DNA of 64,000 bases. Origin: Gemmatimonadota bacterium. Lineage in GTDB: Bacteria; Latescibacterota; UBA2968. Position 1 is the stretch's first letter. Each line of letters opens with the position of its first letter. Under the pieces are notes generated by a model. It was not told the DNA's origin. It ran no database searches and saw only the letters and a list, made by a program, of their open reading frames with translations. Made by a program: the position numbers and the translations under genes. Shown here piece by piece: positions 36,777 through 47,044 of this stretch. The stretch is from positions 62,001-126,000 of the forward strand of contig JAPPAB010000104.1 in the NCBI GenBank assembly GCA_026705765.1, in the 5' to 3' direction.

Positions 36777-38204
36777 ATGAACCGACCAAACTTGCTCTAC
36801 ATCCACTCAGACCAGCACAGCCCAAAAGTACTCGGTTGTTATGGCGATCCACTCGTCCAAACGCCCCATCTGGATGCACTCGCTGCACAGGGGGTGAGAT
36901 TTAACAATGCCTATTGTCCATCGCCTGTATGCACGCCATCGCGGATGTCAATGCTAACGGGACGGTATCCCTATGAAAATGAAGTGTGGACAAACCATCA
37001 CATCCTGGATTCGGGACGACCTACCCTCGCGCATGCAATGGGCGCAGCGGGCTACCACCCCGTGCTCATAGGGCGCATGCACGCTCTGGGCACAGACCAG
37101 TTGCACGGGTATGTGGATCGTCCCATTGGAGATCATTCTTCAAATTACCCGGGCACAGGCGATGCCCCCAGCAACTTAATCCAATCGGTTCAAAAATCAG
37201 GTGCGGGCCAGAGCGGTTACGAAGTACACGATGAAGATGTGACAGCAGCAGCAATTGATTTTATCAATCGAGAAGGGATAAAAAAACGCAGCGGACAAAC
37301 GGATACCCCCTTTTGTTTGCACGTGGGATATATGCTACCACACTCGCCTTATATTGCGCGAAAAGCAGATTACGATCAGTACATCGATGTGATTACACCC
37401 CCAAAACATCCCAAACCAATGGGCGATGAGTCGCATCCCTTTTTTCAATGGTGGCGAGACCGAAACAATTTCCTGGAAATTGACGATGCCGACACCACGC
37501 GCGCCCGCGCAGCTTACTGGGCACTGGTTACGGCAATGGACCGCATGATCGGACAACTTTTGGAGGCATTAGAAAAGAATGGATTTACACAGAACACAAT
37601 GATCGTATATTCATCAGACCACGGCGAACATGTGGGTGAAAAAGCATTGTGGATGAAGCGAACATTTTACGAAGAATCTGTTCGAGTACCGGCAATTATT
37701 TTCTGGCCCGATGCGCTGCCCAAAGGACAGGTCAATAACCGCGTCATCAGCGCACTGGACTTAAATGCGACCATGCTCGACGCATTGGACGCACCCGAAT
37801 TGCCCCATTCGCGCGGGCGCAGCCTGTTGCCATTGCTGCGCGGTGAAGTAGATACCTGGGAAGATATTGCCTTTTCAGAATACTGTATCTACGAAGGCCA
37901 TTACCAGCGCATGATTCGACAAGGCGATTGGAAACTGATTTACTATCACGGCTATGATCCGCAATTATTCAATCTATCCGAAGATCCTGAAGAAATACAC
38001 AATCGGGCGGACGACAGCGAATGTCAGGCGATTCGAGAAGAACTAACAGCAAAAGTACTGGATAGATGGGACCCGGAGTGGGTTGCAGAAAAAATGCTGG
38101 AAAAAAGAAGGGATCTGGAAGTCATTCGGGAATGGGCAAGTGCGACAAATGCACCCGAGCAATGCAAATGGCCTCAAACCTCACAAATGACATATCTGGA
38201 TTAA
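36777..38204 (+). CDS. sulfatase with canonical C-x-P-S-R active-site motif
   Basis: 475 residues. The N-terminus LLYIHSDQHSPKVLG contains the metal-binding Asp/Gln pair, and YCPSPVCTPSRMSMLTGRYP holds the Cys (residue 52) which a sulfatase-modifying enzyme converts to formylglycine. MIVYSSDHGEHVGEK and WMKRTFYEESVRVPAIIF are typical C-terminal blocks. No sulfatase-maturating enzyme is found in the window, so maturation must be encoded elsewhere. No signal peptide, so it would work in the cytoplasm, in line with the adjacent cytosolic catabolic genes. Confidence 0.92.
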   Translation: MNRPNLLYIHSDQHSPKVLGCYGDPLVQTPHLDALAAQGVRFNNAYCPSPVCTPSRMSMLTGRYPYENEVWTNHHILDSGRPTLAHAMGAAGYHPVLIGRMHALGTDQLHGYVDRPIGDHSSNYPGTGDAPSNLIQSVQKSGAGQSGYEVHDEDVTAAAIDFINREGIKKRSGQTDTPFCLHVGYMLPHSPYIARKADYDQYIDVITPPKHPKPMGDESHPFFQWWRDRNNFLEIDDADTTRARAAYWALVTAMDRMIGQLLEALEKNGFTQNTMIVYSSDHGEHVGEKALWMKRTFYEESVRVPAIIFWPDALPKGQVNNRVISALDLNATMLDALDAPELPHSRGRSLLPLLRGEVDTWEDIAFSEYCIYEGHYQRMIRQGDWKLIYYHGYDPQLFNLSEDPEEIHNRADDSECQAIREELTAKVLDRWDPEWVAEKMLEKRRDLEVIREWASATNAPEQCKWPQTSQMTYLD

Positions 38205-38294
38205 AAGTGAAATTTAATCCTTGACCACAATCGCATTTCCGATATTTTCAATCCAGAAAAAATATCCACAGAGATTTTTGCGGAGGAATCATTG

Positions 38295-39122
38295 ATGGTG
38301 CGGTTGAGATTTTTGGCCGACCGATTTTTTGTCGGCCTTTTTTGTGTACTCCTGGCGAGTTTAAGTGGCTGTGATTATCTATTACCCAAAGAAAAAGTCT
38401 ATGTCACCGTTGCAATTCTGAATTTGCGCGAAAAGCCAACGACAAAATCGCAGGTCGTTGAGCGCTTGCAGCGTGGTCGCGAACTGGAAATTTTTGAAAG
38501 AGCCAATCCCTGGTTACGTGTACGCACAGATGGAAAAACTGAAGGATGGGTACACGGCAATTATGTCGGAGACGCCGCAGCTGTGCGTGCAGCTTTGCAA
38601 AAAGACCTCGCGCGTCGTTCCGGAACTCGAAAAAAACGGCCTGTAGTGCGCCCGACTCAGCCCGCAACTGAACCGCAAGTGACACAAGAAACACAAACAA
38701 CGCAACCATCTCCCGGCGCCCTATCTATTGATGGCATGATTGCGGGCATGCCCGATGATCTGATACTGGAAGAAGTCGATCCCCTCGAGGGACAGCCGCG
38801 CCATTTTGGCGCAACGGGCAGCGGACAAGTCGTACTGGAGTTCTGGGGTCCAGAAGCCGATTTGTTGCGATCCGAAATTATGGTAACCGTACTCGATATA
38901 TCCGATGCCGACTTGAACCACAATGCAGACCTCGTGCGCTTATTTATTCAAAATGCCGTACCGCAATGGCAACGCGACACACCCTGGGTCGCAAACTTTT
39001 TGCGGGAATTGTCGAGCCAGGATGTTGGCACAGGCGGATTTGACACACGCAGCAAAACCGTCAGGTTCCGGTTCATCAAACCCCTGAGTGCAATTCGCGT
39101 GACAATTGAAAAAGCATCGTGA
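38295..39122 (+). CDS. lipoprotein with bacterial SH3 domain
   Basis: 275 residues from ATG 38295, with CGGAGGAA before it (a TTG one codon earlier is also possible). The signal peptide ends in a lipobox LSGC near residue 26. Residues 35-95 form an SH3-like domain (VTVAILNLREKPTTKSQVVERLQ, WLRVRTDGKTEGWVHGNYVG). A basic and Thr/Gln/Pro-rich linker (residues about 105-145) leads to a C-terminal alpha/beta region. Probably a periplasmic lipoprotein that binds peptidoglycan or a protein partner. The end is followed at once by a strong terminator. Confidence 0.75.
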   Translation: MVRLRFLADRFFVGLFCVLLASLSGCDYLLPKEKVYVTVAILNLREKPTTKSQVVERLQRGRELEIFERANPWLRVRTDGKTEGWVHGNYVGDAAAVRAALQKDLARRSGTRKKRPVVRPTQPATEPQVTQETQTTQPSPGALSIDGMIAGMPDDLILEEVDPLEGQPRHFGATGSGQVVLEFWGPEADLLRSEIMVTVLDISDADLNHNADLVRLFIQNAVPQWQRDTPWVANFLRELSSQDVGTGGFDTRSKTVRFRFIKPLSAIRVTIEKAS

Positions 39123-39144
39123 TTAGCGCTCCCCTACTTAAACA

Positions 39145-39180
39145 AAAACGCCGAGGACGTTTGCCCTCGGCGTTTTATTT
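39145..39180. terminator. bidirectional terminator between the SH3 lipoprotein gene and dnaK
   Basis: Perfect 12-base inverted repeat AAAACGCCGAGG (39145-39156) and CCTCGGCGTTTT (39165-39176) around an 8-base loop, A-rich before and T-rich after. It lies between the converging stops at 39122 and 39194 and would serve both directions. Confidence 0.9.
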
Positions 39181-39193
39181 TGATATCCAACCT

Positions 39194-41116
39194 TTACTTC
39201 TTCTTATCATCTACAACTTCATATTCAGCATCAACAGTCCCATCGTCGCTCTGTCTGGGACCTTCTGCACCACCAGGTGGCGGCTCTCCTGGCGCACCCT
39301 GAGGTCCCTCCTCTGCTGAGGCTTGTTGATAGAGTTCACTCGCAACCTGATGCCAGACCTGGGTGAGATTTTCATTCGCCGATTTAATCGCATCGACATT
39401 TTCACTCTTGAGGGCGTCTTTGACCTTGTCAACGGCCTCGGTCACTTTGGACTTCGTCTCAGCGCTGACCTTGTCCCCCATCTCCTCCATCTGCTTCTCG
39501 GTCTGATGCACTTGCTGCTCCGCCGCATTTTTGATCTCTACGGCCTCGCGTTTCTTCTTGTCTTCAGCCGCATTGGCCTGTGCGTCATTGACCATCTTAT
39601 CAATTTCTGCGTCTGACAATCCCGACGAAGCCTCAATGCGAATATTCTGCTCTTTGCCCGTACCCTTGTCCTTTGCCGAAACATTGAGAATGCCATTTGC
39701 ATCGATGTCAAATGCGACCTCAATTTGCGGCACACCGCGCGGCGCGGGCGGAATACCATCGAGATGAAACTTGCCAATGGTACGGTTATCTAACGCCATA
39801 TCGCGCTCGCCCTGCAAAACGTGAATCTCCACCGAAGGCTGGCTGTCGGCAGCAGTTGAAAACACTTCGGCCTTTTTCGACGGAATTGTGGTGTTGCGAT
39901 CAATAAGGCGCGTCATCACGCCGCCGAGCGTCTCAATACCCAGCGAGAGCGGCGTCACATCGAGCAGCAGCACATCGGTCACATCCCCAGAGAGCACACC
40001 CGCTTGAATAGCCGCACCAATGGCGACGACTTCATCGGGATTTACCCCCCTGTTAGGCTCTTTGCCAAAAACTCCCTGCACAATTTCCTGTACTTTGGGG
40101 ATGCGCGTTGAACCACCCACCAGAATCACCTCATCAATATCAGAAGCCGAAAGGCCAGCATCCCGAATAGCCTGTTCACAGGGCCCTTTTGTGCGCTCGA
40201 CGAGATCATCGACGAGTTGTTCAAATCGCGCGCGTGACAGGTTAACATTGAGGTGCTTGGGGCCAGATGCATCAGCCGTGATAAACGGAAGATTGATATC
40301 GGTAGATGCGGAACTCGATAGTTCGCACTTGGCTTTTTCTGCCGCTTCTTTAAGGCGTTGCAAAGCCATGGGATCCTGGCGCAAATCCACGCTATTTTCT
40401 TTTAAAAACTCCTCGGCCAGAAAGTCAATGACGCGCTGATCAAAGTCATCGCCGCCCAAATGGGTATCACCATTGGTGGATTTGACTTCAAAAACGCCAT
40501 CGCCCAGTTCGAGGATGGAAATATCAAATGTGCCACCACCGAGGTCGTAAACCGCGATTTTTTCATCGCTCTTTTTGTCCAGACCATAAGCCAGTGATGC
40601 AGCAGTTGGTTCGTTGACAATGCGCAACACATCAAGGCCAGCAATCTTGCCGGCATCTTTGGTGGCCTGTCGCTGTGCATCATTAAAATATGCGGGAACC
40701 GTGACCACAGCCTGCGTGACGGTTTCGCCGAGATAATCTTCGGCGGTTTGCTTCATTTTTTGAAGCACCATTGCCGAAATCTCAGGCGGGGTATATGTCT
40801 TGTCGTCGAGCTGTACCGATGCCAGCCCATTGGCGTCACTCGCGACCGTGTAGGGCACTTCGGAAATTTCAGTGCTCACCTCTTCGCGGCGGCGCCCCAT
40901 AAATCGCTTGATAGAATAAATGGTCTTGGCCGGATTGGTCACAGCCTGTCGTTTGGCAACCTCACCAATGAGGCGCTCCCCATCTTGTGCGAATGCAACT
41001 ACAGAGGGCGTGGTCCGTCCCCCTTCTGAATTTGGAATAACAACCGGGTCGCCGCCTTCCATCACAGCGACACACGAATTGGTCGTTCCCAGATCAATGC
41101 CTATTACGTTGCTCAT
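39194..41116 (-). CDS. dnaK: molecular chaperone DnaK (Hsp70)
   Basis: 640 residues, the normal length. Nucleotide-binding domain: [60 protein letters not shown] and [19 protein letters not shown]; substrate domain with [18 protein letters not shown]-terminal Gly/Pro/Ala-rich tail then acidic end [10 protein letters not shown]. DnaK folds and refolds proteins with DnaJ and GrpE. Neither dnaJ nor grpE lies beside it. It follows the FmdB-type gene by 67 bp and is likely on the same transcript; the ATG has AAGGAGA upstream. Confidence 0.97.
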   Translation of the reverse strand: MSNVIGIDLGTTNSCVAVMEGGDPVVIPNSEGGRTTPSVVAFAQDGERLIGEVAKRQAVTNPAKTIYSIKRFMGRRREEVSTEISEVPYTVASDANGLASVQLDDKTYTPPEISAMVLQKMKQTAEDYLGETVTQAVVTVPAYFNDAQRQATKDAGKIAGLDVLRIVNEPTAASLAYGLDKKSDEKIAVYDLGGGTFDISILELGDGVFEVKSTNGDTHLGGDDFDQRVIDFLAEEFLKENSVDLRQDPMALQRLKEAAEKAKCELSSSASTDINLPFITADASGPKHLNVNLSRARFEQLVDDLVERTKGPCEQAIRDAGLSASDIDEVILVGGSTRIPKVQEIVQGVFGKEPNRGVNPDEVVAIGAAIQAGVLSGDVTDVLLLDVTPLSLGIETLGGVMTRLIDRNTTIPSKKAEVFSTAADSQPSVEIHVLQGERDMALDNRTIGKFHLDGIPPAPRGVPQIEVAFDIDANGILNVSAKDKGTGKEQNIRIEASSGLSDAEIDKMVNDAQANAAEDKKKREAVEIKNAAEQQVHQTEKQMEEMGDKVSAETKSKVTEAVDKVKDALKSENVDAIKSANENLTQVWHQVASELYQQASAEEGPQGAPGEPPPGGAEGPRQSDDGTVDAEYEVVDDKKK

Positions 41117-41183
41117 TACAGGATTCTCCTTATTTGGCTCCCATGCTAGAGCACGGGATATGAAAAAATATCATCTCTATTTT

Positions 41184-41489
41184 TTATGCTGCTTTGGTAT
41201 CCGAACTTTTAGACTCAGAGGTCTTTTTTGTCTCTGATTTTTTTGTGTCAGATTTTTTCTCTTTAGATGCTTCTTTATCCTTTTTAGCTGCTTCTTTGTA
41301 TCCATCACTGCGATAATCGGTGATATAAAAGCCCGACCCCTTAAATATCAGACCTGCACCACCACTGATAAGACGCTCGACCTTTTGCTCACCGCATTCG
41401 GGACACAAACGAATGGGTTCGGCAGTGATAGAGTGAAAAGCTTCAAATTCGTGCTCGCATGCAGTACACGCATATTCATAAGTCGGCAT
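41184..41489 (-). CDS. FmdB-family zinc ribbon protein with Lys/Ser/Thr-rich tail
   Basis: 101 residues. The N-terminal zinc ribbon is MPTYEYACTACEHEFEAFH ... LCPECGEQKVERLI, with Cys in two C-x-x-C pairs, then GGAGLIFKGSGFYITDYRS as in FmdB/regulatory zinc ribbon proteins. The last 35 residues are Lys, Ser, Thr and Glu-rich (KEKKSDTKKSETKKTS). Family role is poorly known (regulation of amidase in Methylophilus). Encoded 5' of dnaK on the same strand with its own promoter. Confidence 0.85.
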   Translation of the reverse strand: MPTYEYACTACEHEFEAFHSITAEPIRLCPECGEQKVERLISGGAGLIFKGSGFYITDYRSDGYKEAAKKDKEASKEKKSDTKKSETKKTSESKSSDTKAA

Positions 41490-41543
41490 AACAGACCCTC
41501 TGATTTAGATTGGTAGGATGAACATCCATTTTATAAAGCAATA

Positions 41544-41572
41544 TATATACCATAAAGTCCGAAAAACTGTAA
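41544..41572 (-). promoter_or_regulatory. probable promoter of the fmdB-dnaK unit
   Basis: On the - strand TTACAG (41567-41572) is 17 bases from TATATA (41544-41549), which is preceded by TGG, an extended -10 element. It lies about 55 bp before the FmdB start, downstream of the sucC terminator, in very AT-rich DNA. Confidence 0.5.
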
Positions 41573-41676
41573 TTTAATATAAAATAATTATTTACTCTCA
41601 GTGTAAAATTTATAATATTTTGAACACCTTGCCATATTGTCTGGATTATTGCCATATTGTCAATATGAGACACACC

Positions 41677-41710
41677 AAAAAGGAGCGCACTGTCATCATG
41701 CGCCCCTTTT
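41677..41710 (-). terminator. terminator after sucC
   Basis: AAAAAGGAGCGCA (41677-41689) and TGCGCCCCTTTT (41699-41710) form a hairpin with a 9-base loop and one G-U pair. On the - strand it ends in TTTTT. It lies 24-57 bp after the sucC stop and before the FmdB gene. Confidence 0.8.
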
Positions 41711-41733
41711 CATTTTACGCCCTGAACACAGGT

Positions 41734-42900
41734 CTATGCGGCATTCTGTACAGCCGCAACAACAGCCTCAGCGGCTTCCTGGAGCTTGCGGGCAACGGTA
41801 AATTCAAGACCTGAATTTTCGAGAATTTGCGCGCCTTCTTCGGCATTGGTCCCCTGCAATCGCACCACCAGCGGCACATTGATTTCGATATCTTCAAGCG
41901 CGGCAACAACGCCTTCTGCCACGCGGTCGCAACGCACAATACCGCCAAAAATATTGATAAGCACAGCTTTGACCGATTCGTCGGACGTGAGAATACGCAT
42001 CGCATTTTTGACGCGCTCGACATTGGTACCCCCGCCAACATCGAGAAAATTTGCCGGTGACGACCCCGCGTATTTGACAATATCCATCGTAGCCATCGCC
42101 AGACCCGCGCCATTGACCATACAGCCGACTTCCCCGTCGAGTTTGATATAATTGAGATCGTATTTTGAAGCCTCGACCTCAAGCGGATCTTCCTCGTCAA
42201 CATCGCGCAATTCATAGATATCAGAATGGCGATACATCGCACTATCATCGAAATTCATCTTGGCATCCAGAGCCAGAACCTCACCGCTTTTGGACACAAC
42301 GAGGGGATTAATTTCAGCAAGCGAACAATCGGTCTCTATATATGCATTGTAAAGGGCGGTGATAAATGAGACTCCCTGTTTGAGTTGATCGCCTTCAAGC
42401 CCCAGACCGAGTGCGAGATGCCGCGCCTGAAAGGGCTGAAGCCCCACGCCGGGATGAACGACCTCTTTGAGAATTTTTTCCGGCGTCGTCGCAGCCACCT
42501 CTTCAATATCCATCCCACCCTCACTGGAAGCCATAACGACCAGACGCGACTGCGCGCGGTCCAGCACAATGCCCAGGTACAATTCGCGGTCAATATCCGT
42601 CGCATTTTCCACCCAAACAGATTTGACCTTTTGCCCTTCAGAACCCGTTTGAGGGGTAACGAGTTGCATGCCAATAATTTCTGATGCCACTTCTCCAGCT
42701 TCGGCCGGATCGGCTGCGAGTTTAATACCGCCCCCTTTACCGCGCCCACCCGCGTGGATCTGAGCCTTGACAACCACTGCCCCACCGAGGTCTTTGGCAA
42801 TCGCTTCGGCCTCTTCGGGCGTACGAGCAACCGCGCCATTTGGCACGGGCACGCCAAAAGATCTGAGAATTTCTTTAGCCTGATATTCGTGAATTTTCAT
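41734..42900 (-). CDS. sucC: succinyl-CoA synthetase beta subunit (SucC)
   Basis: 388 residues, the length of the E. coli protein, from ATG 42900 (AAGGAATAGAG upstream). MKIHEYQAKEILRSFGVPVPNG, VVKAQIHAGGRGKGGGIK (ATP-grasp), MVNGAGLAMATMDIVKYAG, ANFLDVGGGTN and LINIFGGIVRCDRVAEG are the family blocks. It forms the beta half of the TCA-cycle ligase that makes ATP or GTP from succinyl-CoA. The alpha subunit sucD normally follows, but here the gene is followed by a terminator and the FmdB gene; sucD must lie elsewhere. Confidence 0.95.
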   Translation of the reverse strand: MKIHEYQAKEILRSFGVPVPNGAVARTPEEAEAIAKDLGGAVVVKAQIHAGGRGKGGGIKLAADPAEAGEVASEIIGMQLVTPQTGSEGQKVKSVWVENATDIDRELYLGIVLDRAQSRLVVMASSEGGMDIEEVAATTPEKILKEVVHPGVGLQPFQARHLALGLGLEGDQLKQGVSFITALYNAYIETDCSLAEINPLVVSKSGEVLALDAKMNFDDSAMYRHSDIYELRDVDEEDPLEVEASKYDLNYIKLDGEVGCMVNGAGLAMATMDIVKYAGSSPANFLDVGGGTNVERVKNAMRILTSDESVKAVLINIFGGIVRCDRVAEGVVAALEDIEINVPLVVRLQGTNAEEGAQILENSGLEFTVARKLQEAAEAVVAAVQNAA

Positions 42901-42935
42901 CTCTATTCCTTGTGTTTGTGTTATCAATAACCAAC

Positions 42936-44027
42936 TCAAACAGCGTATTTTTCCAGCACACCTCGATCAATCTCAATCCCCAATCCCGGTGCATCGGGCA
43001 CGGGCACTTCGCCATCCACCGCCTGGATCGGATTCACAGCCAACTCCGTCCGCAACCCATTCTCCGTCATATCGTATTCAAACAGGGAAGGAAAGGGGTT
43101 CAACGCATCCGGTGCATCGGGAATAGTAGCCTGCCAGTGGACAGTCGCCGCCAGTCGAATATGACTGCCCCACATATGCGGCAAAACCCGCACATAATTT
43201 GCGCTCGCCATCGCCGCAATAATGCGACACTCGCTAAACCCACCTGCAATACTGATATCGGGCTGCACAATATCCAGTGCCCGCTGCTGGATCAACTCGC
43301 GGAATGCCCAACGTCCACCCAGCCCTTCCGCGCCCGCAATGCGTATAGGCAACGCATCTTTCACCTGCAAATACCCGCGCACATCATCCGTTGGTATCGG
43401 TTCTTCATACCAGAACAAATCATTATGTGCGATCTTGTGACCCACATCAATAGCCGTACCCACATCATATCCGCAATTGGCATCCACGGCAAACAACACA
43501 TCGGGACCTATCGCCTGCCGAATTGCCGTTACATTTTTCACATCGTAAGCCGCGCCAAATCCGATCTTCATTTTCATCGCAGAAAAACCCATATCGACAT
43601 ACCCTTTTGCCTCATCGACAAGAGCCTGTGTCACATCAGGGCGGTCTATGCAAAATAACCCGGTGGCATACGCGGGAATCTTGTCTCTCACCTTTCCCCC
43701 CAATAATTGATACACCGGCATATCGAGAGCCTTGCCCATCAAATCCCACAGCGCAATATCTACCCCACTGATCGCCTTCGGGCTTACCCCATCATCGGAC
43801 AACGCCTGATAGATCGCACCACAATCAAACGGACTGCGCCCCATAATATGCGCGTCAATCGCAGATCGATGGACATCGCCTGTCCCCTCACCCCACCCAA
43901 TCAGACCACTATCTGTAGCGATCTCCACAACTTGCGCCTGTCGGCTCGTGGACCATCCCCTCGAAATCGCGATCTTCTCTCGCAAGGGATAGCGCAAATG
44001 ATATGTTTTTATCTCAGTAATTTTCAT
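42936..44027 (-). CDS. mandelate racemase/muconate lactonizing enzyme family protein
   Basis: 363 residues from ATG 44027 (AGGAG upstream). Catalytic residues of the muconate-lactonizing/dipeptide-epimerase subgroup: the K-x-K strand AMKMKIGFG, metal ligands AVDANCGYD, FWYEEPI and AGAEGLGG, then the His-containing PHMWGSHI. The KxK pair with a second Lys or His on the other face permits racemisation or syn-elimination of acid sugars. It is the second such gene in the window but not a close copy of the first. Stop and the sucC start are separated by only 35 bp. Confidence 0.88.
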   Translation of the reverse strand: MKITEIKTYHLRYPLREKIAISRGWSTSRQAQVVEIATDSGLIGWGEGTGDVHRSAIDAHIMGRSPFDCGAIYQALSDDGVSPKAISGVDIALWDLMGKALDMPVYQLLGGKVRDKIPAYATGLFCIDRPDVTQALVDEAKGYVDMGFSAMKMKIGFGAAYDVKNVTAIRQAIGPDVLFAVDANCGYDVGTAIDVGHKIAHNDLFWYEEPIPTDDVRGYLQVKDALPIRIAGAEGLGGRWAFRELIQQRALDIVQPDISIAGGFSECRIIAAMASANYVRVLPHMWGSHIRLAATVHWQATIPDAPDALNPFPSLFEYDMTENGLRTELAVNPIQAVDGEVPVPDAPGLGIEIDRGVLEKYAV

Positions 44028-44037
44028 CTGACCACTC

Positions 44038-46935
44038 CTAATCCACAAACAAATCATCCAGTGTCACGGGCGTAATCGTACCGAGAGTGCTCAGACTATT
44101 GAGATCAAATTTGGTCGTGTCGCCCATAATAGAAATGAGCTTGGGGCGTTTGGCAATATGCTGCTTGTGGAAATCGAGCACACTCGGCATCTCAGCCTGG
44201 AGAATGTGATCAAACCGCTCTTTTCGCGGATCGGGCGTCTGGTTGCGGCGTTCCCAAATACGCAACACACCGGGCAACTCGCGGTATTTAATCTTGGCGA
44301 CGCGATAGCGATTAACCACAGAATTTTGGGCTTCTGAAAAACGCTCGGGAGATTCGGGCAAATCGTCAATCAACTCGACCAGTGCAGCAACAGCCTCCGA
44401 GGTTTTGTCCGCCTGGCAACCAATATATCCCCACATGACATTCTGATCATTACTGCGATCGCCGAGGTCATACCGCGCAAATGTAGAATAAGCCAGTGCT
44501 CGAGCCTCGCGCAATTCCTGAAAAACAATACCCGACATACCCCCGGCAAAATAATCATTGTAGAGATCAATAGCCGGACGGAGTGCTGCATCGAACACGA
44601 CGCCTCCAGACTCGACAAAGACCTGAGACTGCGCCGTTTCTTTGTGAAAGAATCGAATCTCGGTTTTATCTGGCGCGTGAACTACGAGACGTTCATAAGC
44701 AGGAGGCATTTTTAAGTCACCACCGTTGGGAAAATGCGCTTTGATCGTCGCAAGAACCTCATCCAGCGGCCTGGAACCACCGTAAATCAGAGCATGTTCA
44801 TAGGTCGGCAGGCTGGATATCAAACCGTGTAATTCTATAACCGTGAGCCTTTGCAATGCCTCAGAAGAAATGCGGCGTTTATACGACGAATTGTCGCCAT
44901 AACGACTGTACAAACGCAGGGCATTGCGCAAAGATCGGGGGTCTTTCTTTTGATCTTCGCGTTGCGCGAGGGTAATTTTGACGAGTTCATCGAGCGTAGT
45001 CTGATCAGTAGTCGGGTTCTGGATATATTTCATCATCAGCGAAAGAGATGCCGCAAAATTTTCATCTAAGCCGGAAATACTGATATTGGTCTCATTATCT
45101 GACACGCCAATATTGAAATCCGTACCCAGTTTGTACCATTCTTTTTTCAGCGCATCGGGAGACAGATCGTCAGCACCAGATTTGTCCAGGAGCGATCTGG
45201 CCGTGCTGAGTCGGTTATCCTGATACGTCCCCATATCTACGCTAAGCGTGAACGTGAAGAGATCATTAACCGGGTTTTTCACATAGTAGAGTTTTACACC
45301 GTCTCGCACCTGTGCAATGGTATAGTCTTTATCGGTGACAAAAACCGGTGAAAGCTCATCCGCAGACATAGCCAGCACATCTTTTGCGAATTCGGATTGC
45401 CGCGTAGGATCAATATCAATTTTGTCGATTTTGGGCTTCTCGATTTTGGGCAATTCGTGTTGTTCGTCAATGCGATAGCCCGCAACATAGTCCTCGCCAA
45501 AATAATGATTGGCTACACGTACGATATCTTCTCGCGTGATTTTTTCCATACGGGCAATTTCAGCAACCTCTTGATCCCATTCGGCAAATCCCAAAAATGC
45601 ACTGGTCATTTGTCTGACCCGACTGCGATTGGATTCCAGGCCCCGTTTTTGGTTCTTTTTAAAATCCGTGACAATCGCGGACAGCAGGCTTTCGTCAAAT
45701 TCTCCGCGTTTAATCATGGCAATTTGATCCAACAGCAGTTGCTCAACTTCGGCGAGTGTTTGATCTCTTTTCGGAATCCCCCACAGATATTGCGTGCCGT
45801 AGTCATTGTGTAAGTAGGGATAACTACCCGCGCGTCGTACTTTCTGCTGCTGCACGAGATTGAGATTGATAAGCCCCGCAGTGCGATTGTCCAGAATCAT
45901 ATCAATCAGCTTCAGTGCCTCGGCGTCTTTGTGACTGCGGTGATTTGTGCGAAAAGCCAGAAGTACATATTCTTCGCCCTGAAATTTGACCGTGACGCGC
46001 TCAGCACCTTTAAGAGGCGGTTCTTCCCATGTTTGGAGCGCGGGAATATCTTTGGATTTCCATGCTGAGAAATGTTCGTCAATCAGTTTAATAGTCGCGT
46101 CGATGTCAATATCACCCGAAATACAAATCGCCATATTGTTAGGCACGTAATACGTGTCGTAAAACTGGTACATATTTTTAAGCGAGGGATTTTTGAGATG
46201 CGCCACCTCGCCAATCGTGGTTTGCTGGCCGTAGGGATGCTTTTTGTACAGATGTTTATTCACAGCCTCGCTGATGAGCCAGCCTTTGTTGTCCAATGTG
46301 CGGTTTTTTTCTTCATATACAACTTCCAATTCGGGCTGAAACAAGCGAAATACGGGATTTTGAAACCGTTCGGACTCAATTTTTGCCCAGTGTTTGAGAT
46401 AATTGCTGGGCAAACCCACTTTGTACACGGTTTCTTCGTGCCATGTGTGTGCATTCAAGCCACTCTCGCCCATAGCTTTGTAGAGTTTGTCGAGTTCATT
46501 GGGTATAGCGTATTGCGCCGCCTGTTGAGATGCTTTGTTGATCTCTGCATAAATGGCTTTGCGTTTTTCGGGATCGGTTTCGCTGAAGTGATCTTCGTAG
46601 AGCGCAATAATGCGGTCAATGTGGGCCTTTTCTTTTTTGTAATTCAATGTCCCGATATTTTGCGTACCCTTAAAAAGCATGTGTTCCAAATAATGCGCCA
46701 GTCCCGTAGATTCAGCGGGATCGTGTTTGCTTCCCGCACGCACGGGGATTTCGGCATAAAAACGCGGTTCTTCGTGGTTTTCAGTGAGATAAATGGTGAG
46801 ACCATTGTCGAGTTTGTAGATATGTACATCCATCGGATCGTCGGGATTGGGCGCATTAACGCGCGTGAACCCGGCGAAGACAGGTGAAGCGAGCAGTGTA
46901 AGGGTGAAAAGTGTAAGGGCGAATAAATTCCGCAT
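44038..46935 (-). CDS. M16-family zinc metallopeptidase (pitrilysin/PqqL type), secreted
   Basis: 965 residues with a signal peptide (LLASPVFAG, cleavage near residue 22). The zinc motif is HYLEH (residues 81-85), the inverted HxxEH of the M16 family, with the second Glu in the block LEVVYEEKNRTLDNKGWL. Two M16 halves follow each other; the second has lost its zinc motif as is usual in this family. Likely a periplasmic or outer-membrane-exposed peptidase that degrades small peptides. Encoded after DUF790 on the same strand, 110 bp away. Confidence 0.92.
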   Translation of the reverse strand: MRNLFALTLFTLTLLASPVFAGFTRVNAPNPDDPMDVHIYKLDNGLTIYLTENHEEPRFYAEIPVRAGSKHDPAESTGLAHYLEHMLFKGTQNIGTLNYKKEKAHIDRIIALYEDHFSETDPEKRKAIYAEINKASQQAAQYAIPNELDKLYKAMGESGLNAHTWHEETVYKVGLPSNYLKHWAKIESERFQNPVFRLFQPELEVVYEEKNRTLDNKGWLISEAVNKHLYKKHPYGQQTTIGEVAHLKNPSLKNMYQFYDTYYVPNNMAICISGDIDIDATIKLIDEHFSAWKSKDIPALQTWEEPPLKGAERVTVKFQGEEYVLLAFRTNHRSHKDAEALKLIDMILDNRTAGLINLNLVQQQKVRRAGSYPYLHNDYGTQYLWGIPKRDQTLAEVEQLLLDQIAMIKRGEFDESLLSAIVTDFKKNQKRGLESNRSRVRQMTSAFLGFAEWDQEVAEIARMEKITREDIVRVANHYFGEDYVAGYRIDEQHELPKIEKPKIDKIDIDPTRQSEFAKDVLAMSADELSPVFVTDKDYTIAQVRDGVKLYYVKNPVNDLFTFTLSVDMGTYQDNRLSTARSLLDKSGADDLSPDALKKEWYKLGTDFNIGVSDNETNISISGLDENFAASLSLMMKYIQNPTTDQTTLDELVKITLAQREDQKKDPRSLRNALRLYSRYGDNSSYKRRISSEALQRLTVIELHGLISSLPTYEHALIYGGSRPLDEVLATIKAHFPNGGDLKMPPAYERLVVHAPDKTEIRFFHKETAQSQVFVESGGVVFDAALRPAIDLYNDYFAGGMSGIVFQELREARALAYSTFARYDLGDRSNDQNVMWGYIGCQADKTSEAVAALVELIDDLPESPERFSEAQNSVVNRYRVAKIKYRELPGVLRIWERRNQTPDPRKERFDHILQAEMPSVLDFHKQHIAKRPKLISIMGDTTKFDLNSLSTLGTITPVTLDDLFVD

Positions 46936-47044
46936 AATGCACTCCTTTGAAAGTGAACCGTGTTGTGAATTTTTCAGGTCTGTCTATTTTGGGATGCCGT
47001 GAACAGGATAGAAGTTTCAAATATACAATTTCCCCGCGCAATGT

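Noticed and set aside
46072-46887. + strand open frame of 271 codons rich in Phe and Val
   Set aside because: Antisense to the start of the M16 peptidase gene, which has signal peptide and HYLEH; the + frame looks hydrophobic only because of the complementary codons.
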